Source: Nematostella vectensis (lineage: Eukaryota > Cnidaria > Anthozoa > Actiniaria > Edwardsiidae). From it: a stretch of DNA of 60,000 nucleotides. Numbering within the stretch: position 1 is the first letter of the stretch; every line of letters begins with the position of its first letter. Of this stretch, positions 12,051 to 24,042 are shown one piece after another. The stretch is taken from the NCBI RefSeq assembly GCF_932526225.1, contig NC_064041.1, positions 2,556,699 to 2,616,698 on the forward strand, in the 5' to 3' direction. Under the pieces are notes generated by a model. It was not told the DNA's origin and did not search any database. It worked only from the letters and a program-made list of their open reading frames with translations. Both the position numbers and the translations under genes were made by a program.

Positions 12051-12059
12051 AAAAGTCGA

Positions 12060-13260
12060 AGAGGTAAATACGCATTCCGATAAAATATTAGAGATAGAAA
12101 TGGACGTAGCTAAACCGCGTTATAAAATCGTCCAAGAATATATTTGGGAAGAATTTACAGTTTTCAAGGTCATAATTCCTGAAATCGACGTTGATGGACA
12201 TTTCATCGAACCAGCCCAGGCAGCACGCGACCTCGGAGTAATCATCGATTCGAGTTTATCTATGACAAAACATGTCAACAGCATCTGCAAATCAGCCTAC
12301 CATTCTATAAGGAACATTGGCAGAATACGGAAATACCTTGACCGCAATAACTGTGAGCAGCTCATTCATGCTTTCATAACTTCAAAACTAGATGCCTGTA
12401 ATAGTCTTCTGTCTGGACTCCAAGAAAAAGAAATAGCCAAACTACAGCGTGTTCAGAACTCTGCCGCAAGACTAATCGTTGGTGCTAAGAAGAGGGACGC
12501 CATTACACCCATTCTTAAGGAACTTCACTGGCTACCTGTTGCTTCTAGAATAGACTTTAAAATTCTTACAATCACACATAAAGCTCTCCACAACCAGGCT
12601 CCTGAATATATCACTGAACTCTTAACACCGTATACGCCATCTCGATCCCTTAGATCTGCTAACAAGAACCTTCTCGTCATTCCTAAATCACGAACAAAAA
12701 CTTATGGGGACAGATCTTTTTCAAACTTTGCAGCTAAATTATGGAACTCCCTCCCCCTACACATTAGAAACACCGACTGTCTCAGCAAATTTAAATCGTC
12801 TTTAAAGACGTACTTATTTTGTAAGCACTACAACAATTGATTAGTTTTTAACCATTAGAAATATAAGTAGAATAGAGTAGGATGTTTGTAAAGCATTGAG
12901 ATTTTTATAATGCTATATTAAATTATTATTAATTATTAATCCGATATAAAGAGGAAGTCAATAAGAAAATTTTGAGCTCAAGTGCCACTTGTACGAAATT
13001 TGCGCAGTTAGGAATCAGTGATCCAGAAAAAGGACACGTTAGTAAAGTGAGGATCAGAGGATTAATAGCGGCACAGACGTGTTGGTCCCTAATAAAAGCG
13101 GTTTAGCGGGGTTGTGTTTAGGTGACCGGGGACAGCATACAGACACAACTCAGAACATATTTGCGGAGAAAAATAAGCGGACATTTTACCGGACATTTTG
13201 ATTGTATTAAAGGGATTTCCATAAGTGAATACACACCTGTCACGAAGCAGCTTGATAACA
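12060..13260 (+). pseudogene. Hypothetical ORF split by a LINE insertion
   Basis: The frame ending at about 12,177 (MDVAKPRYKIVQEYIWEEFT) is cut by LINE sequence starting near 12,178. Just past the LINE's 3' end, at about 12,945, another open stretch reads YKEEVNKKILSSSATCTKF, then QLGISDPEKGHVSKVRIRG, with later stops. Both halves are charged and soluble-looking, so one ORF may have been interrupted. Neither half is recognised. Low certainty. Confidence 0.25.
12178..12935 (+). mobile_element. CR1/L2-like LINE, 5'-truncated, intact C-terminus
   Basis: A single open frame to 12,840 encodes the C-terminal quarter of a LINE ORF2: ARDLGVIIDSSLSMTKHV, RNIGRIRKYLDRNNCEQL, KLDACNSLLSGLQ, LQRVQNSAARLI, LKELHWLPVASRIDFKIL, YGDRSFSNFAAKLWNSLP and FKSSLKTYLF. 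These match the segment after the RT domain in CR1/L2-type elements. The 5' truncation lies just inside PEIDVDGHFIEP. The 3' end closes in an ATT-rich tail near 12,915-12,935. No internal stop or frameshift suggests a recent insertion. Confidence 0.85.
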
Positions 13261-13428
13261 TTAATAGGGCACTCTAGTTTTTGTTGATTAAAACAGCTAG
13301 GGTATGTCTGACGATTTCGAGTGACAAGGCATTTGATCAGTTGTTGCGCGAAATAGTTGCTAAGTTTTTTATATGAAATACAGTAAGAAAAAAAAACACA
13401 TCTGTAGAAACTCGAATATACCCCAAAC

Positions 13429-13800
13429 TTGGAGAACCGAAAGAAAAAGAAAGTATTCGGTCTCGAATCTTGGAAGTCCTGCTATTCATTACTCATGACA
13501 CCCAGCCTCGCGCCCCTACCCCCCCCCCCCCTCCTTCAAGGTCTAGGTGTCCCAAAGAATACAAACGACAGAGCGACTTTAACAAAACAGCAGCCTGTGG
13601 TGCACACCTTAAAGCTCATCTCACTTCAAAACTGGCAAAACATGGATGCTCTACCGAGATATATTACAAGTGGCTCTACGGAAAGCAGGCAGAGACAAGC
13701 AAAGACAAGCATAAGCTGCGTTCATGCCCTAAGAAGTGCGGCTGGGTCGGCGTGAAGCTGGACTAACATCTTGAAAATCACCACGGCATCGAACCGAAAA
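13429..13800 (+). pseudogene. Cys/His zinc-finger-like coding remnant
   Basis: The frame from 13470 reads RCPKEYKRQSDFNKTAAC, AHLTSKLAKHGCSTEIYYKW and LRSCPKKCGWVGVKLD. After one stop it continues HLENHHGIE. The C-x3-C-x9-H-x3-H spacing at the end looks like a zinc knuckle found in multicopy cnidarian proteins. The first part of the reading is low-complexity (a proline run from a C tract). It probably belongs with the block at 14.0-15.1 kb as one decayed gene. Confidence 0.35.
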
Positions 13801-14012
13801 GCTAAATGCTCGCTAAACTAAAAGCCAAGAGCACTGTAGTGAGTCAGAAAATTATGATGCCTGGTAAGTAACTTTTAGAAGAAGAAGGCCACCAAAGTAC
13901 CGTCAACAAGAAAAATCGATTAATAGCCTCCCCACTTAACACGAGAGAAGTAGCAGTAAAGACGGGGCTTTGTCCGAGTTAAACCAAGAGAAAAAACAAG
14001 GAGAATAAGCGC

Positions 14013-15101
14013 ATGAGAGATCATACGTCCTCGTCAGAATCGAACGACGATGACACTAATGGTTTATATGACGACAGCGATGATGATGATGATTACTCTA
14101 CTCGTAATGATGAAGAAGACGAAGACGCTGAAGAAGTAGAGGAACACGATGGTGAAAATGCGGAGGTGTCTCAAGAAGAAAACCCTGCAGGAACGTATGT
14201 GATGGTATGGAGAAGGAACAACCAGACAAGCGAGGACCATATCGCCAGTCGTCCAGACCATCTACCGTGTTTGGCGTGCTATTGCGCGGACGGACTCTAC
14301 ACCTAGATACGCTAGATGGTACACAGAAATTTGATGCAAGCATTCGCCAGATGTGTGCAAACGTTGAAGCCATCGCCAAAGCTGTAGATCCAAATGTAAA
14401 AGATCTGTCAGTCTTCATGAACAAAGAAAACGTCTACAAGCGCTTCTTCAAGGCGAACATTGATCTCAGGGAGCAAGACAGAAGCAAAGGCTACTGCAGC
14501 AAATCACTATCGGGATTCTCGACTAGCCTGGAACGCTTTTTAACTTACTATCTTTCCTTAATGCGGCGTTCGCTGTCTGTAGAGAAAAGAGAGGCACTAG
14601 GAAGTCTTAGAGACGTGCAAAGGAGCTGGAGGTAAGCAAGGGGCAAGAAAATAGCCGTGCAGCGAGCTGAAGTCGAGTGGGAGGCGGAGAAGAACTTACC
14701 ATCAGTAGAAGAAGTCAAGCGTCTTCTTGAGTGTGAGCATGCACAAAAGATGCGGAAGTTGATGACAAATCCACACAAGTATAATCTTGACATCAACGAA
14801 GTCAGTCCGGAATTACCTCATATTCCGTATTAACATACAGAACGCCAACAGAGCAGGTCCCATCGCCGAGATCACCCACAACACCTTTAACACACTGCGT
14901 CAAGCACCAAAGATAGTGTACCAGAGGAAAACGAAGACGAGAAAAAAGAAGGTATATATGACGACCTGGAGACACATTGTGAGAGTGACACGACCAACAC
15001 GATAGCTCCTTCCGAAAATGCGCGCTCCATCAGTTTCATTTCCATCGGCAGGAGACGTCACTTTGCTAGTGAGGACACCAAGAAACTGCAAACGGTGTGA
15101 C
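14013..15101 (+). pseudogene. Acidic plus helical multi-frame coding remnant
   Basis: First an acidic Asp/Glu-rich frame (14013-14200, about 60 residues). From 14207 a second frame reads TLDGTQKFDASIRQMCANVE, FMNKENVYKRFFKANIDLRE, GYCSKSLSGFSTSLERFLTY and EKREALGSLRDVQRSW. After one TAA it continues in the same frame with AVQRAEVEWEAEKNLPSVEE. The K-S-L-x4-S-L-x-R-F-L pattern resembles the SAM-like core-binding half of tyrosine recombinases (Crypton-like proteins), but no catalytic R-H-R-Y was found. Acidic-to-helical frame switching suggests one or two frameshifts. Function not assigned. Confidence 0.35.
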
Positions 15102-15109
15102 ATGATGAG

Positions 15110-16555
15110 ATAACAAGCGACGTAGTTCCTGCAAGAACCAGCATCATAAGAAAACTAAGAGGGAACCAAGAAACGTCTGCAATTCTTCAAGCAGAGGGCG
15201 CAGAGAGGGTGTGCCAGAAAGTGAAACACTTACGCAGTAAAGAAAGGAAAGAAGTAATGCGCTGACAGTAGTAACACAATATATGAACCTATCAAGAAAA
15301 CAATAGGACTAAATATAGGCATCGGATGTTTCTATGACATGCTAAATTTATATACGTTTGTTATTGTTTTATCGAAAACCTTGTTAAAGCTCTTGGTCCT
15401 GAATAGACTTTCAGAGAGCTGGTGAAAGTTGTTTATATCATTAAACAACCCGGACGTTCCGTAAAGGATATATGATCAAGTAAGATAAATGAGGAAAGAT
15501 TTCACATCATGCGCAAAGTGTGGCCGACTGCTCTATTGCCAAGTAATTAAAAATATCAATCGAAGTCTTAGAACTAAACAACATTTATCAAAAATCACTT
15601 CCAACGGATTTTGTCATTGCCTAAATTTGTAACTGCTACACGTTTTAGCTATTTAGTGCACTTCTTGACAATAATCTGATCAATACACCCCGATAACTGT
15701 TTTATCTTTCTCTAGATAAGGTGTGCCCCCCTTTTTGTGGGAAAAACACCGGTCGGCTCTCTCCAGTAGAAAGGTGCTGCAGTAGTGATAACCATTTTCG
15801 GCCATCACGACAACATGTTTTTCCTCAACCAAGGCGAGGCTTATATATGTTATGATGACAGAAGTGAACTAACGTTTGGTGATTTTGCTGAACAAGTTTG
15901 TCGTTAATTAAGTTCTTCAAAAATATATGACAATTTGGGAAATAAATGGTTTTTTAGTATAAAATGACTTAACATTGTCGAATCAGTCAGCTACTCTCTT
16001 TATCTGCGACCTTTCCTAAGCTCTCGTGCCTTTTTTTTGTCCGAACTCTAAAAATACGTTTTTATGGGCGGCCTAGGCAAGAAAAACCCGAGTGCAAGAA
16101 CGACCGGTTGTTTATCGCACCATTTCCAGGAAGATCGCAGATTATGGTGATGACGTCACGATGACGCAACCTCAATAACGTTATGAGCTTTAACACACTA
16201 GAGCTACATTCTGTAGCAATTCCGTGTTAATCGTTCATAATCTCTCTCAAGATATTTAGACGTTCCCATATATGAGCTAATATTTCAGCGTTCATCGACC
16301 ATGTACCATAACTGCATCAACAGGACCTGAACTTCTTTACTCTGCCACCCCTTCCCAGTAGCGAAGCGGCGTTCATACTAGGCCGTGTCATAGCCCAACC
16401 CATTCTCTTTCATACCTATGAATAGCAGGATGATCGGTTGCCATGGAAACGGCCGAGGCGACCTTGAAGTTTCCCGAACGAATTCAGCGACTTCAGTAGA
16501 AGTTGGACTTCAGTAGGACTGTTTGCGTTTTATACAGCAGCGGCAACAGTAGTAC
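15110..16555. other. Intergenic DNA, no gene seen
   Basis: No supported ORF. A palindromic TGACGTCA (CRE-like) octamer occurs near 16,152 and TTATATATG near 15,840; neither is tied to a transcript. Confidence 0.5.
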
Positions 16556-16559
16556 CCAC

Positions 16560-17295
16560 GATACCCGTCATTACCGGAGTATACGGTGTATTCCCAGCCA
16601 AATTCAACGTACTTTAGTAATGAATTCATGCAATACCCGCTATATCCGTCTTATCCGGAGTACACGGTGTATTCTAAGCTAAGTTGATGTAATAAGTTGA
16701 TAAATTCATGCAATAACCGCTATATCTGCCATACCCGGAGTATCCGGTGTATTCTAAACAAACTTCAACGTACTTTGATAATCAATCCAGTCTCGACCTC
16801 ATGCTTAATCTATTCCATTCAACAATACTATGACATTAGTAGTAACTGTAAGTTTCTTACGGTGATTTAAAAATCGTTAAATACACCCTGTACTCCGAAT
16901 ATGGCGGGTATACCGGGTATTGCAGGAATTCACAATTCACAATTGATTGTTTGTTCCATTGATTGGTTGGTTGATTGAATGAATGATTGAATGATTGATT
17001 GATTTCGTATCTCCCCATGCAACATATATATCAGCACTGTAAATAGACTATGTGATAAAACCGTTCAACTTTGTTCTGAACACACCGGGTATTCCGGGTT
17101 TGACGGGTATAGTGGGGACTGATCGAATTTATTACTCTACTTGTTCTAGTTTGTAAGTAGAAGCATACCGGTTGTTGGTCTACGCATAAAATTGTGAAGG
17201 AATGCATACTTTTGTTTTATTTCTGGCTTTTTTCCACTTTGTTCTAAATACACCAGTAAATACACCGGGTTTGACGGCTAAAGCGGGGACTGATC
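16560..17295. repeat. ~80-bp degenerate repeats, direct and inverted
   Basis: Three direct units share CCGGAGTA..CGGTGTATTC, at 16,584, 16,665 and 16,745 (spacings 81 and 80 bp). A reverse-complement copy occupies about 16,884-16,935 (AATACACC..TACTCCG..GCGGGTATACCGGGTATTG). Two weaker inverted matches lie at about 17,087-17,117 and 17,244-17,290. The layout is like a foldback element or a broken satellite. Confidence 0.7.
16955..17008 (+). repeat. GATT-type microsatellite
   Basis: An imperfect run of GATTG/GATTGAATG words lies between the inverted repeats described above. Confidence 0.8.
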
Positions 17296-17380
17296 GAATT
17301 CATTACTCTTACTTGTGTTAGTTTGTAAGTAGAATCGTAGCGGGTGTTGAAAATAAAAATGAACAAACAACCGTCTTACA

Positions 17381-19415
17381 ATGGCATTACTGAAACTACC
17401 CAATGATTACGCAATGTGGCTACTCTATATAAAGAGACAGAAAAAGGCAAGAATCAGTTCATTCACTATGAGTAAGCCGTGCTCTCAGCTCAACAGCAAG
17501 CTCATAAGGGATGCGGCCGAATGCCACCTCGTCGGACCAATACAGAACCTCTGTTCTGTCATATCATTTAAATGCATCTGGAGGGTAGATTAAGTAGAAA
17601 ACGCGTGGTCGTGGATTTGTTCAAAAAGAGAAGAATGCGATACAGTGCTGGCGAAACTTAAAGAAGCCTCATTTTTCTTCTTTGCCATAAACACGTCTAA
17701 GCTGAAGCAAGCTAAAAAGATTGAAGAGGTAAGATTGTGAAAATCATATAAATATATTTTTTTCGCGATTTACTTTTTTTCAATATAGTTTGGGGTTTTC
17801 TTTTGCAGGCAGCAAACGAAGAGTCAGAACGAGATGACGAGGAGACGGTCGTTGCATCTCAAGTCTGAGCCGGGGAAGCAAATATATCCTGCGATTTCCT
17901 ACTGGGTTGCATGCCAGACTATTAATGGGTCGCCAGTGAATCCCCTGACCATACAGAGAGCGCTATCGGGCTTTGGAATTGTGTATATAGTGTATATGTC
18001 TAGGACTTCAAGGAAAAAGTCAGTCTTTACAGACCAGCTAAGCCAGGTTTTGAAAGACCACAAGAATCCCTGCATGGTGTAGTTCACAAACAAATCGTTT
18101 CAGTTCTTTCTGGGGTAAGTGGGAATAACTCAGTTGATCTGTCTAATGAGGGTGCTGGCGAGGATCGCGTGGACGAATCTTGCAAAAGCAACACGGAAAC
18201 AGGCAAGTTTAGTGCGCGTTGTATTAAATTTCAAATTTAACCACTAATTAGGCTTGCTTGTACCTTTTTAGATGAAGACGAGGACAACTATTCTGGCAGT
18301 GCGCAGAAACGTTCAACAAAATGGAAGCTGAGTATCACAACTGCCAGCCATTCAGCATTCGGAAGCGACAGCTCAACATTTTACTAGAGAAGATGAAAGA
18401 AGAGAGGGGTTTGCGCAAACAACTAAACAAGGCAAGTAAATCTAAAATGCTGAAAAGCCGAATTAAAAGACTGGTGGATCTGGGAGTTCCACACAACTTG
18501 CTGGAATTATTACCCCGATGTTCGGGGTGAACATGCAATGCCCGAGGAAATAATCGTGGAACTAGGCCGGATTAGAGAGGATAACCAGAAGTCTGAGGCT
18601 GAGAAGAAGTCATGGTAAGAGCGGCATTCGAGAGCCACTGGGTGCAAGCGACTGAGCTGCACCGATGTTCGTCGAGATTGCAATTAATCTCGGACAACGA
18701 GGCCTTGAAAAGCGCTAAAGTGCTGGTGCAACTTGTCAGCGATAAGCTCGAAAGTCACAGTACCAACATGGGTCAGTACGCAGCTCTTAAAAGCTGCAAT
18801 TTGATTGGGCAAATGAACAATATCCGCACCTCGACACAAAGAACGAGAAGAATAGAGACAAAAGAACTCCTTTGTAGAACAAAGATAATAGGAGACAAAG
18901 CAGCTGCGTACTTACTCACCAACATTGGTACTCTGGCTTGCGAGACGGCGATTGAGGAAAGACGGAAGGCGTGCATCAGCTAGGGGTTCCTCGACCAACG
19001 ATGTGCGCACTATTTGATAAATGAATGGGATCCGCTACCAAGCTGCGACGAGGCAGACAGTGACCAAGATATTTTGTTTCGAGACAGCGGATGCCCATCC
19101 CAGACATACACCCCTCGTCGCCAAGGCTCAAGTGACGATATGCCAGAGGTAAACGTGTTTTTGTTACCTTTTTGCTGATCAAATTTCTTGCTTTTGTCCA
19201 TTTTAGATACAAAGACCCCATCATGGAGTCCAAAACCAAACATATGGGAACGACCAGAGATTATTAAGAGAGAATCAATGGCATTCACTACACCGGCCAA
19301 GCGCCCTTCCCTCACACAGGCTCCCAAGGGACGGCGCAACCGACTTAAGTTTCGGAAACAGCAACTGACAGACAAAGGGCAAACAAGACTGGACGGTCCC
19401 AGTTATGTAATGTAA
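17381..19415 (+). pseudogene. Degenerate multi-exon hypothetical gene
   Basis: Several plus-strand coding-like blocks occur. 18321-18530 is a charged helical block (LNILLEKMKEERGLRKQLNK, MLKSRIKRLVDLGVPHNLLE). 18540-18613 reads MPEEIIVELGRIREDNQKSE. 18612-18983 is a 123-codon open frame with SAKVLVQLVSDKLE and KELLCRTKIIGDKAAAYLLT. 19188-19415 is a basic Pro-rich tail. An intron-like GTAAAC..TTTTAG of about 57 bp lies at 19,150-19,206. The blocks do not join in one frame, so this is probably a decayed mobile-element gene. Not recognised. Confidence 0.3.
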
Positions 19416-19419
19416 TTTT

Positions 19420-20820
19420 TTCAATGTTCTGTAAACACGATATTCTTCTTGATATTCTGTATAACAAAGTCGCCATAAAACCTGAATAAAGTCGTGTGCC
19501 TGCATATACGCACAACGTTATGTAATGACACCAAATGTCAAGATAACTTAAGGGATTAAAGGTTAATGAACACTTTGTAAGACGCTTGTTATTCCGATCT
19601 TGTGGCATGATACATTCGGTTTTACTAAATATAGTACAAAGAAACATGGCGAAATCTGTTTGCTCGATTGAGCAACAAGTTGGGGCTCCTCCCTTTTTGG
19701 AAATGGAAGTCGGGGTCTCTTAAGATCGAAGTCCACTGCCCGAACCCGTATTTTTTTAGACTAACTTTAGGATACTTGTCCTCTTCGGGCGTAAATAAGA
19801 GCGATTTTCTGCGAGGTAGTTTGCGAGGTGAAGGCTTTATTCTCGCTGCTGGCGATGTAAAGATTTCTTGACCTTTGTCCGTTGAAGAGCACGACTTCGC
19901 CGTCTTTTGAGTCGACATAACCTTGAGTCGAAAAGGGGGGAAAGAACAGCGCTTGTGGTCCTTCGCTTTCGTGCCATAATTACTACTGCAACGCTTGAAA
20001 ACATATTTATATTTTCTGACTTGTTATTGCTTGAATCATAGTTAAATTTAGAACTTTTACAACTTGTACTTATGTATCACAGGAATACCACACTTTTATG
20101 CCCTTTTTCTGGATAAATACTTTGCTTAAAACAAGTCTTTATGTTTGGAAGGACCTAACGTAGGAGCTGTTCGATGTCAACACCAGTGATTGTCCTCTAG
20201 CGCTTCGTAAAAAAGTCATAAGAAAAATACGAAGGTCATTTTTTGTAGTTCAAAGAGAAATTGACAAAATACCTTCTGTGGAAATATAAAGCTTATGTTT
20301 TCTTACTTGGCCTTGAGTTTTGGGATTTCCGAGAAATGGTTTCGAAAATGCGAAACCATTACGGTTCTGAAGATTGCCAGCGTATCCAAGGCTCAAATTC
20401 AACGGCAATATTGTGTACTGTACAAGTAGGCTTAAGGCCTACCCCTGTTTATTTTGAAGACTGACACCAAAATATCTTAAAGTTCGGTTGCATTCTCGTT
20501 CGCCATGTTTCTCGTATTGCACGTCGGAACCTTTATTCAAATTTATACAACTCTAGTTCTTCCAGATTACCCTGCGCGCCCTGTCAGGTGAAACCACAGG
20601 AACCCGATGATACACTTCAAAGTGTGATTTTGAGTACTTTATTGACAAAAACTGACTAAAAATAAGTCGGTAAGTTTTATGAATTACTTAATTAATTACT
20701 ACTTTTCTATTTATCGCTTATAGTACAAATTTCAGCATCATTTTGGTAGAGTCAATCGTTGTTGTTTTTTCGATCCCTGCTCAATTGAGGTTCACGACAT
20801 TTGCGAAGCCCAGTGTGAAT
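19420..20820. other. Intergenic DNA, no clear gene
   Basis: Only short overlapping ORFs. There is a 10-bp stem hairpin at 20,335-20,360 (AATGGTTTCG / CGAAACCATT, 6-nt loop). Confidence 0.4.
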
Positions 20821-20822
20821 GT

Positions 20823-21357
20823 CTACTCCATACAAGCTTTTTTAGAAAAATAATTTACGAAGAATCTGACCGTAGCGCTCAGTTGATCAACGGTCAGTTG
20901 GTTGCTTGTTTCATGCAAATAAATTTGCCTTAGGGCCGAGTAGCACCAGGGCCGGGCAAACAAAATATTGTGCAAATTCCACAAGAATCCGTGAATATCT
21001 GATTTGGCCAAGAGCAGTTGGGATTTGTTGCGTCTGCTAAGCATTCCAGATGACAGCAGAACTTCAAAGGTTCCGATGTCCTGTTCCGAACGCACTAGAA
21101 CCGGACATATGAAAAACGTATAAGATGCACGGTAAACCGCGAAAATTTGATTTATTCTAGTCCAATTGCGGTTTGGTGAGTGTGCTTAACATTCCAGAGG
21201 ACAGCCAAACTGCTTCAAGGCAGGAAAAATCATGCAAACACCTGTACTGAACAAAAGCTGAGTTATGTGATGCGAGTGTATTTGTCCAAGTACGCATCAT
21301 GGCCACTTTTTTATACAAAACTATCCCCCTCTCCAACAGCCCCAACCGAGTCCTCAC
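20823..21357 (-). CDS. Two duplicated ORFs, unknown
   Basis: Two minus-strand open frames (21357-21157 and 21095-20823) share a diverged duplicated segment: LEAVWLSSGMLSTLTKPQLD in the first and FEVLLSSGMLSRRNKSQLLL in the second. At DNA level, GCTAAGCATTCCAGATGACA (near 21,034) matches GCTTAACATTCCAGAGGACA (near 21,184), about 150 bp apart. No domain is recognised. They may be noncoding duplicated DNA that happens to be open. Confidence 0.25.
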
Positions 21358-21486
21358 GTAAAAGGAAATTAGAATCTGAATTTCTTAAGAACGCACTTGC
21401 GTATTCTTATAGGGATGTAATGAGTAAGCTTTTACCTCTATCTCGTGCGCGTGACCTCCATGCTTTTGTGAACTGTCCTTTGCAAA

Positions 21487-21970
21487 ATGTCTGAACAGAA
21501 CAACTATTATTATTACCCTCCGGGCTATTTCTACCCCAGTAAAGAATATTATGATACTGGACAATTCTCTGACAGCCAGCCTAATCAGCTCTACCCCCAG
21601 GCAATAATTCCTGGTGAAGCGACTCCTTTTAGCCGCACTCCAACTTCAAGAATGCAGCTTCTTCTGGAACTGGTACAAGTGGAAAGGCACGGACGCTTGA
21701 GCGATTCACCGAAGAGCAAGATAAATACCTGGTGAATTTATGGGCTTATATAACCAGACGCCTTGAGATCTAGGAAACCAGGAAGGTTTGGGGCCGAAAT
21801 GGCTCAAGTTAAATGAGCAGTTTGGGCAAAAGCACCTCCCAAGTAAGCTGGAGCGGGGATTAAGTATCTTAATTCAAAATATAAAATCGCCAAAGATGCA
21901 GAAAGCAGAACAGAAACCAGATCATAGGAAACCGAGAAGAATCAGACAATTTTGACGTGTTCTTTGAGGA
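21487..21970 (+). pseudogene. Myb/SANT-like DNA-binding protein, broken
   Basis: The ATG at 21487 begins a tyrosine/proline-rich N-terminus (MSEQNNYYYYPPGYF). At about 21,640-21,660 the meaningful frame shifts and reads ARTLERFTEEQDKYLVNLWA, the start of a Myb/SANT-like (trihelix or MADF type) domain with its first tryptophan. Later fragments in other frames include TRKVWG and KYLNSKYKIAKDAE, matching the last helix pattern K-x-L-x3-YK-x-AKD. Such proteins are commonly ORFs of PIF/Harbinger transposons, but no DDE transposase is seen nearby. There are at least two frameshifts and several stops. Confidence 0.5.
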
Positions 21971-21974
21971 AGGT

Positions 21975-22600
21975 CAGCGGCCAGCATATCTTCTTGAGCT
22001 CCTGATTCTTTTCTGCTTTTTTTTGTCTGATGCTTTATTCTGATTTCTTACTTTGGCCGTATTGTCTCCAACGGTGAGGCTATTTTGGATGGCTTTTGGG
22101 CTTTGCTGAATTCGGTCTTGTGGACCAACGCATCGGTCGCCATTTTAGCTATAAATACCGTGACACTTTCTAGGCCCGAATCATTCATAAGCACAACTCA
22201 TCATCAACGTTTCAGATCACGAAAAAACTAACAAGCGGCGATTTATCTTCTAATATCCAGGCCCTTATTCCGTGGCCGCCAAGATGATATATAACAATAA
22301 CTCGCAAACCATATATTTGGCTACAATTTGCGATTAATGAACATTCAAATAAGCTTTACTTTTGTTTCTTTTTAGCGGTTTCAGATCACACGAGGCCTTC
22401 GCCGTCCAAAATATTCCATGGCACTCTTTCACTTCTGCTGCAATACGCTGTCAATCAATATGCTTTTGACCAATCACAGTACAAAGCAAGGCCTTTCTAA
22501 TAGTGGGGTAAGCACTTTCCAGACCTTAAACTTCAATTTTTTTAAATTCAAAGCACTTTCAAGGACGAACCCTGCATTAATTATTGTTACTTTTCCAAGA
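21975..22600. other. Intergenic DNA
   Basis: No supported gene; short ORFs only. Confidence 0.4.
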
Positions 22601-22607
22601 GAAATAA

Positions 22608-23130
22608 ATGAAAAAAACGTTTTTGATGGGATCAATCCCACTACAAGCATACCCATCTTTTGAAGAATCATGCCAAAGATGTGTGGCTTTGGATTTAATA
22701 CACACTGGCCAGGCATGTGCGAGTGGAAGCTGTATTAATGTTTCGTCAGACCAAGCTTCAGCCCAACGTAAAGCATATGCGGAACTGAATGAAGCAGCTA
22801 TAAGAGATATGAGCGACAATGCCTACTTAATTTTTGTAAAAATCTCGTCTCTACGACATAACAGATTGACAGATATGTCCGAGACAATCTATGTTGCTCT
22901 TTTCTCAGATTCTACTCCTGCAAGTGTGTTTTTATTCAGGGATGCTCACAGTGATGAAATATTCTATCAGGCTATCTTTAAACCACTGGAAGATATATTG
23001 AGAGAAACCAAAGCTGTCGTAACAACAATTTAGCCTAAGCAGTACAAACCAACATCCATAGAGACACATACGATACTTGGAAGGCCATTGTATATTGCAT
23101 CAAATGCCACTGGGGACATACTCTGGACAG
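22608..23130 (+). pseudogene. Unknown coding exon with one in-frame stop
   Basis: A 141-codon frame starts at 22608 and includes PSFEESCQRCVALDLIHTGQ, SSDQASAQRKAYAELNEAAI, YVALFSDSTPASVFLFRDA and PLEDILRETKAVVTTI. After a single TAG at 23031 the same frame continues QYKPTSIETHTILGRPLYIA and GDILWTG to a donor GTAAAT at 23131. Continuity across the stop suggests one exon with a nonsense mutation, or a real short protein. No domain is recognised. Confidence 0.4.
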
Positions 23131-23139
23131 GTAAATATT

Positions 23140-24040
23140 AATAAAGTACTATTTAAAATCTTATATAGAAATTGAACTGATGATTGAATGATCCTAGGGA
23201 GGGTGTACTAATGTATTAACATTAGTCTATTGTTAGGTTTTCCAAACCAATAAGGGAAGGGGGAGGATGGTAATCATGATCCGTTAATTTCAAATAAAGC
23301 CAAGAAGGAATTTTAGTTTGGTATCTCCCCTGATGTGATAACAAAAAGATGTTCGAAAAAAGTTTTTACATATAGAAAATCCAATTTAAACTCGGAATGT
23401 CCTTTTATTTCAGCATTATTTTTTACTGTGTGTTCAATTGCATCAATTATTCGTCTTTCAAATGCAAAGTATATATATGATGACATGAGAAACAGGCATG
23501 TTTCCATCGAATTTATTGCATTAGGAACATGTGATAATCCAAGTAATTATAATGATGACAATGCTAACATTGATATAAAAGTATTTATGGAGTTTTACTG
23601 GTAAAAGCGAATAAAATTATCATCTAACAACTGTAATCAACTAATGATTTTAGGAGGCTCGAAATAGTTTACTGTTGAGCCTAGACGTCCGTAGCATGTT
23701 TGGGCGTGCACACGTAAATGCCTTATTTCTTTTTCAAGATTTTTCCACAAAATTCTTTACGTTCTGAAAATGCTGACGGGATGACATTATGTCTTTCAGA
23801 ATTTGTTTGCTTTTTAGCAAACTAATATTTTCCCTCAAAAGATGTCACGCTTTCAATATTTATTTTTCTACATTTCAACGTATTCCTGCATTGCTATGGT
23901 AATCTGTATTAAAAAAGGTACAGTGTACCTTTATCTATGAAAAAAAACATTGAATAATAGCGATCTTCACTGGTTTTTCCATAAAAAAGACACCAAATTC
24001 CAATTATTTTGATCTTCCTTTAGTCGATTTTTAAAATAAA
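23140..24040. other. Intergenic DNA
   Basis: AT-rich. The open frame at 23335-23604 has no motif. Nothing else supported. Confidence 0.4.
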
Positions 24041-24042
24041 AG

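Noticed and set aside
16145-16165. CRE-like TGACGTCA as promoter
   Set aside because: Isolated octamer with no nearby start site or ORF.
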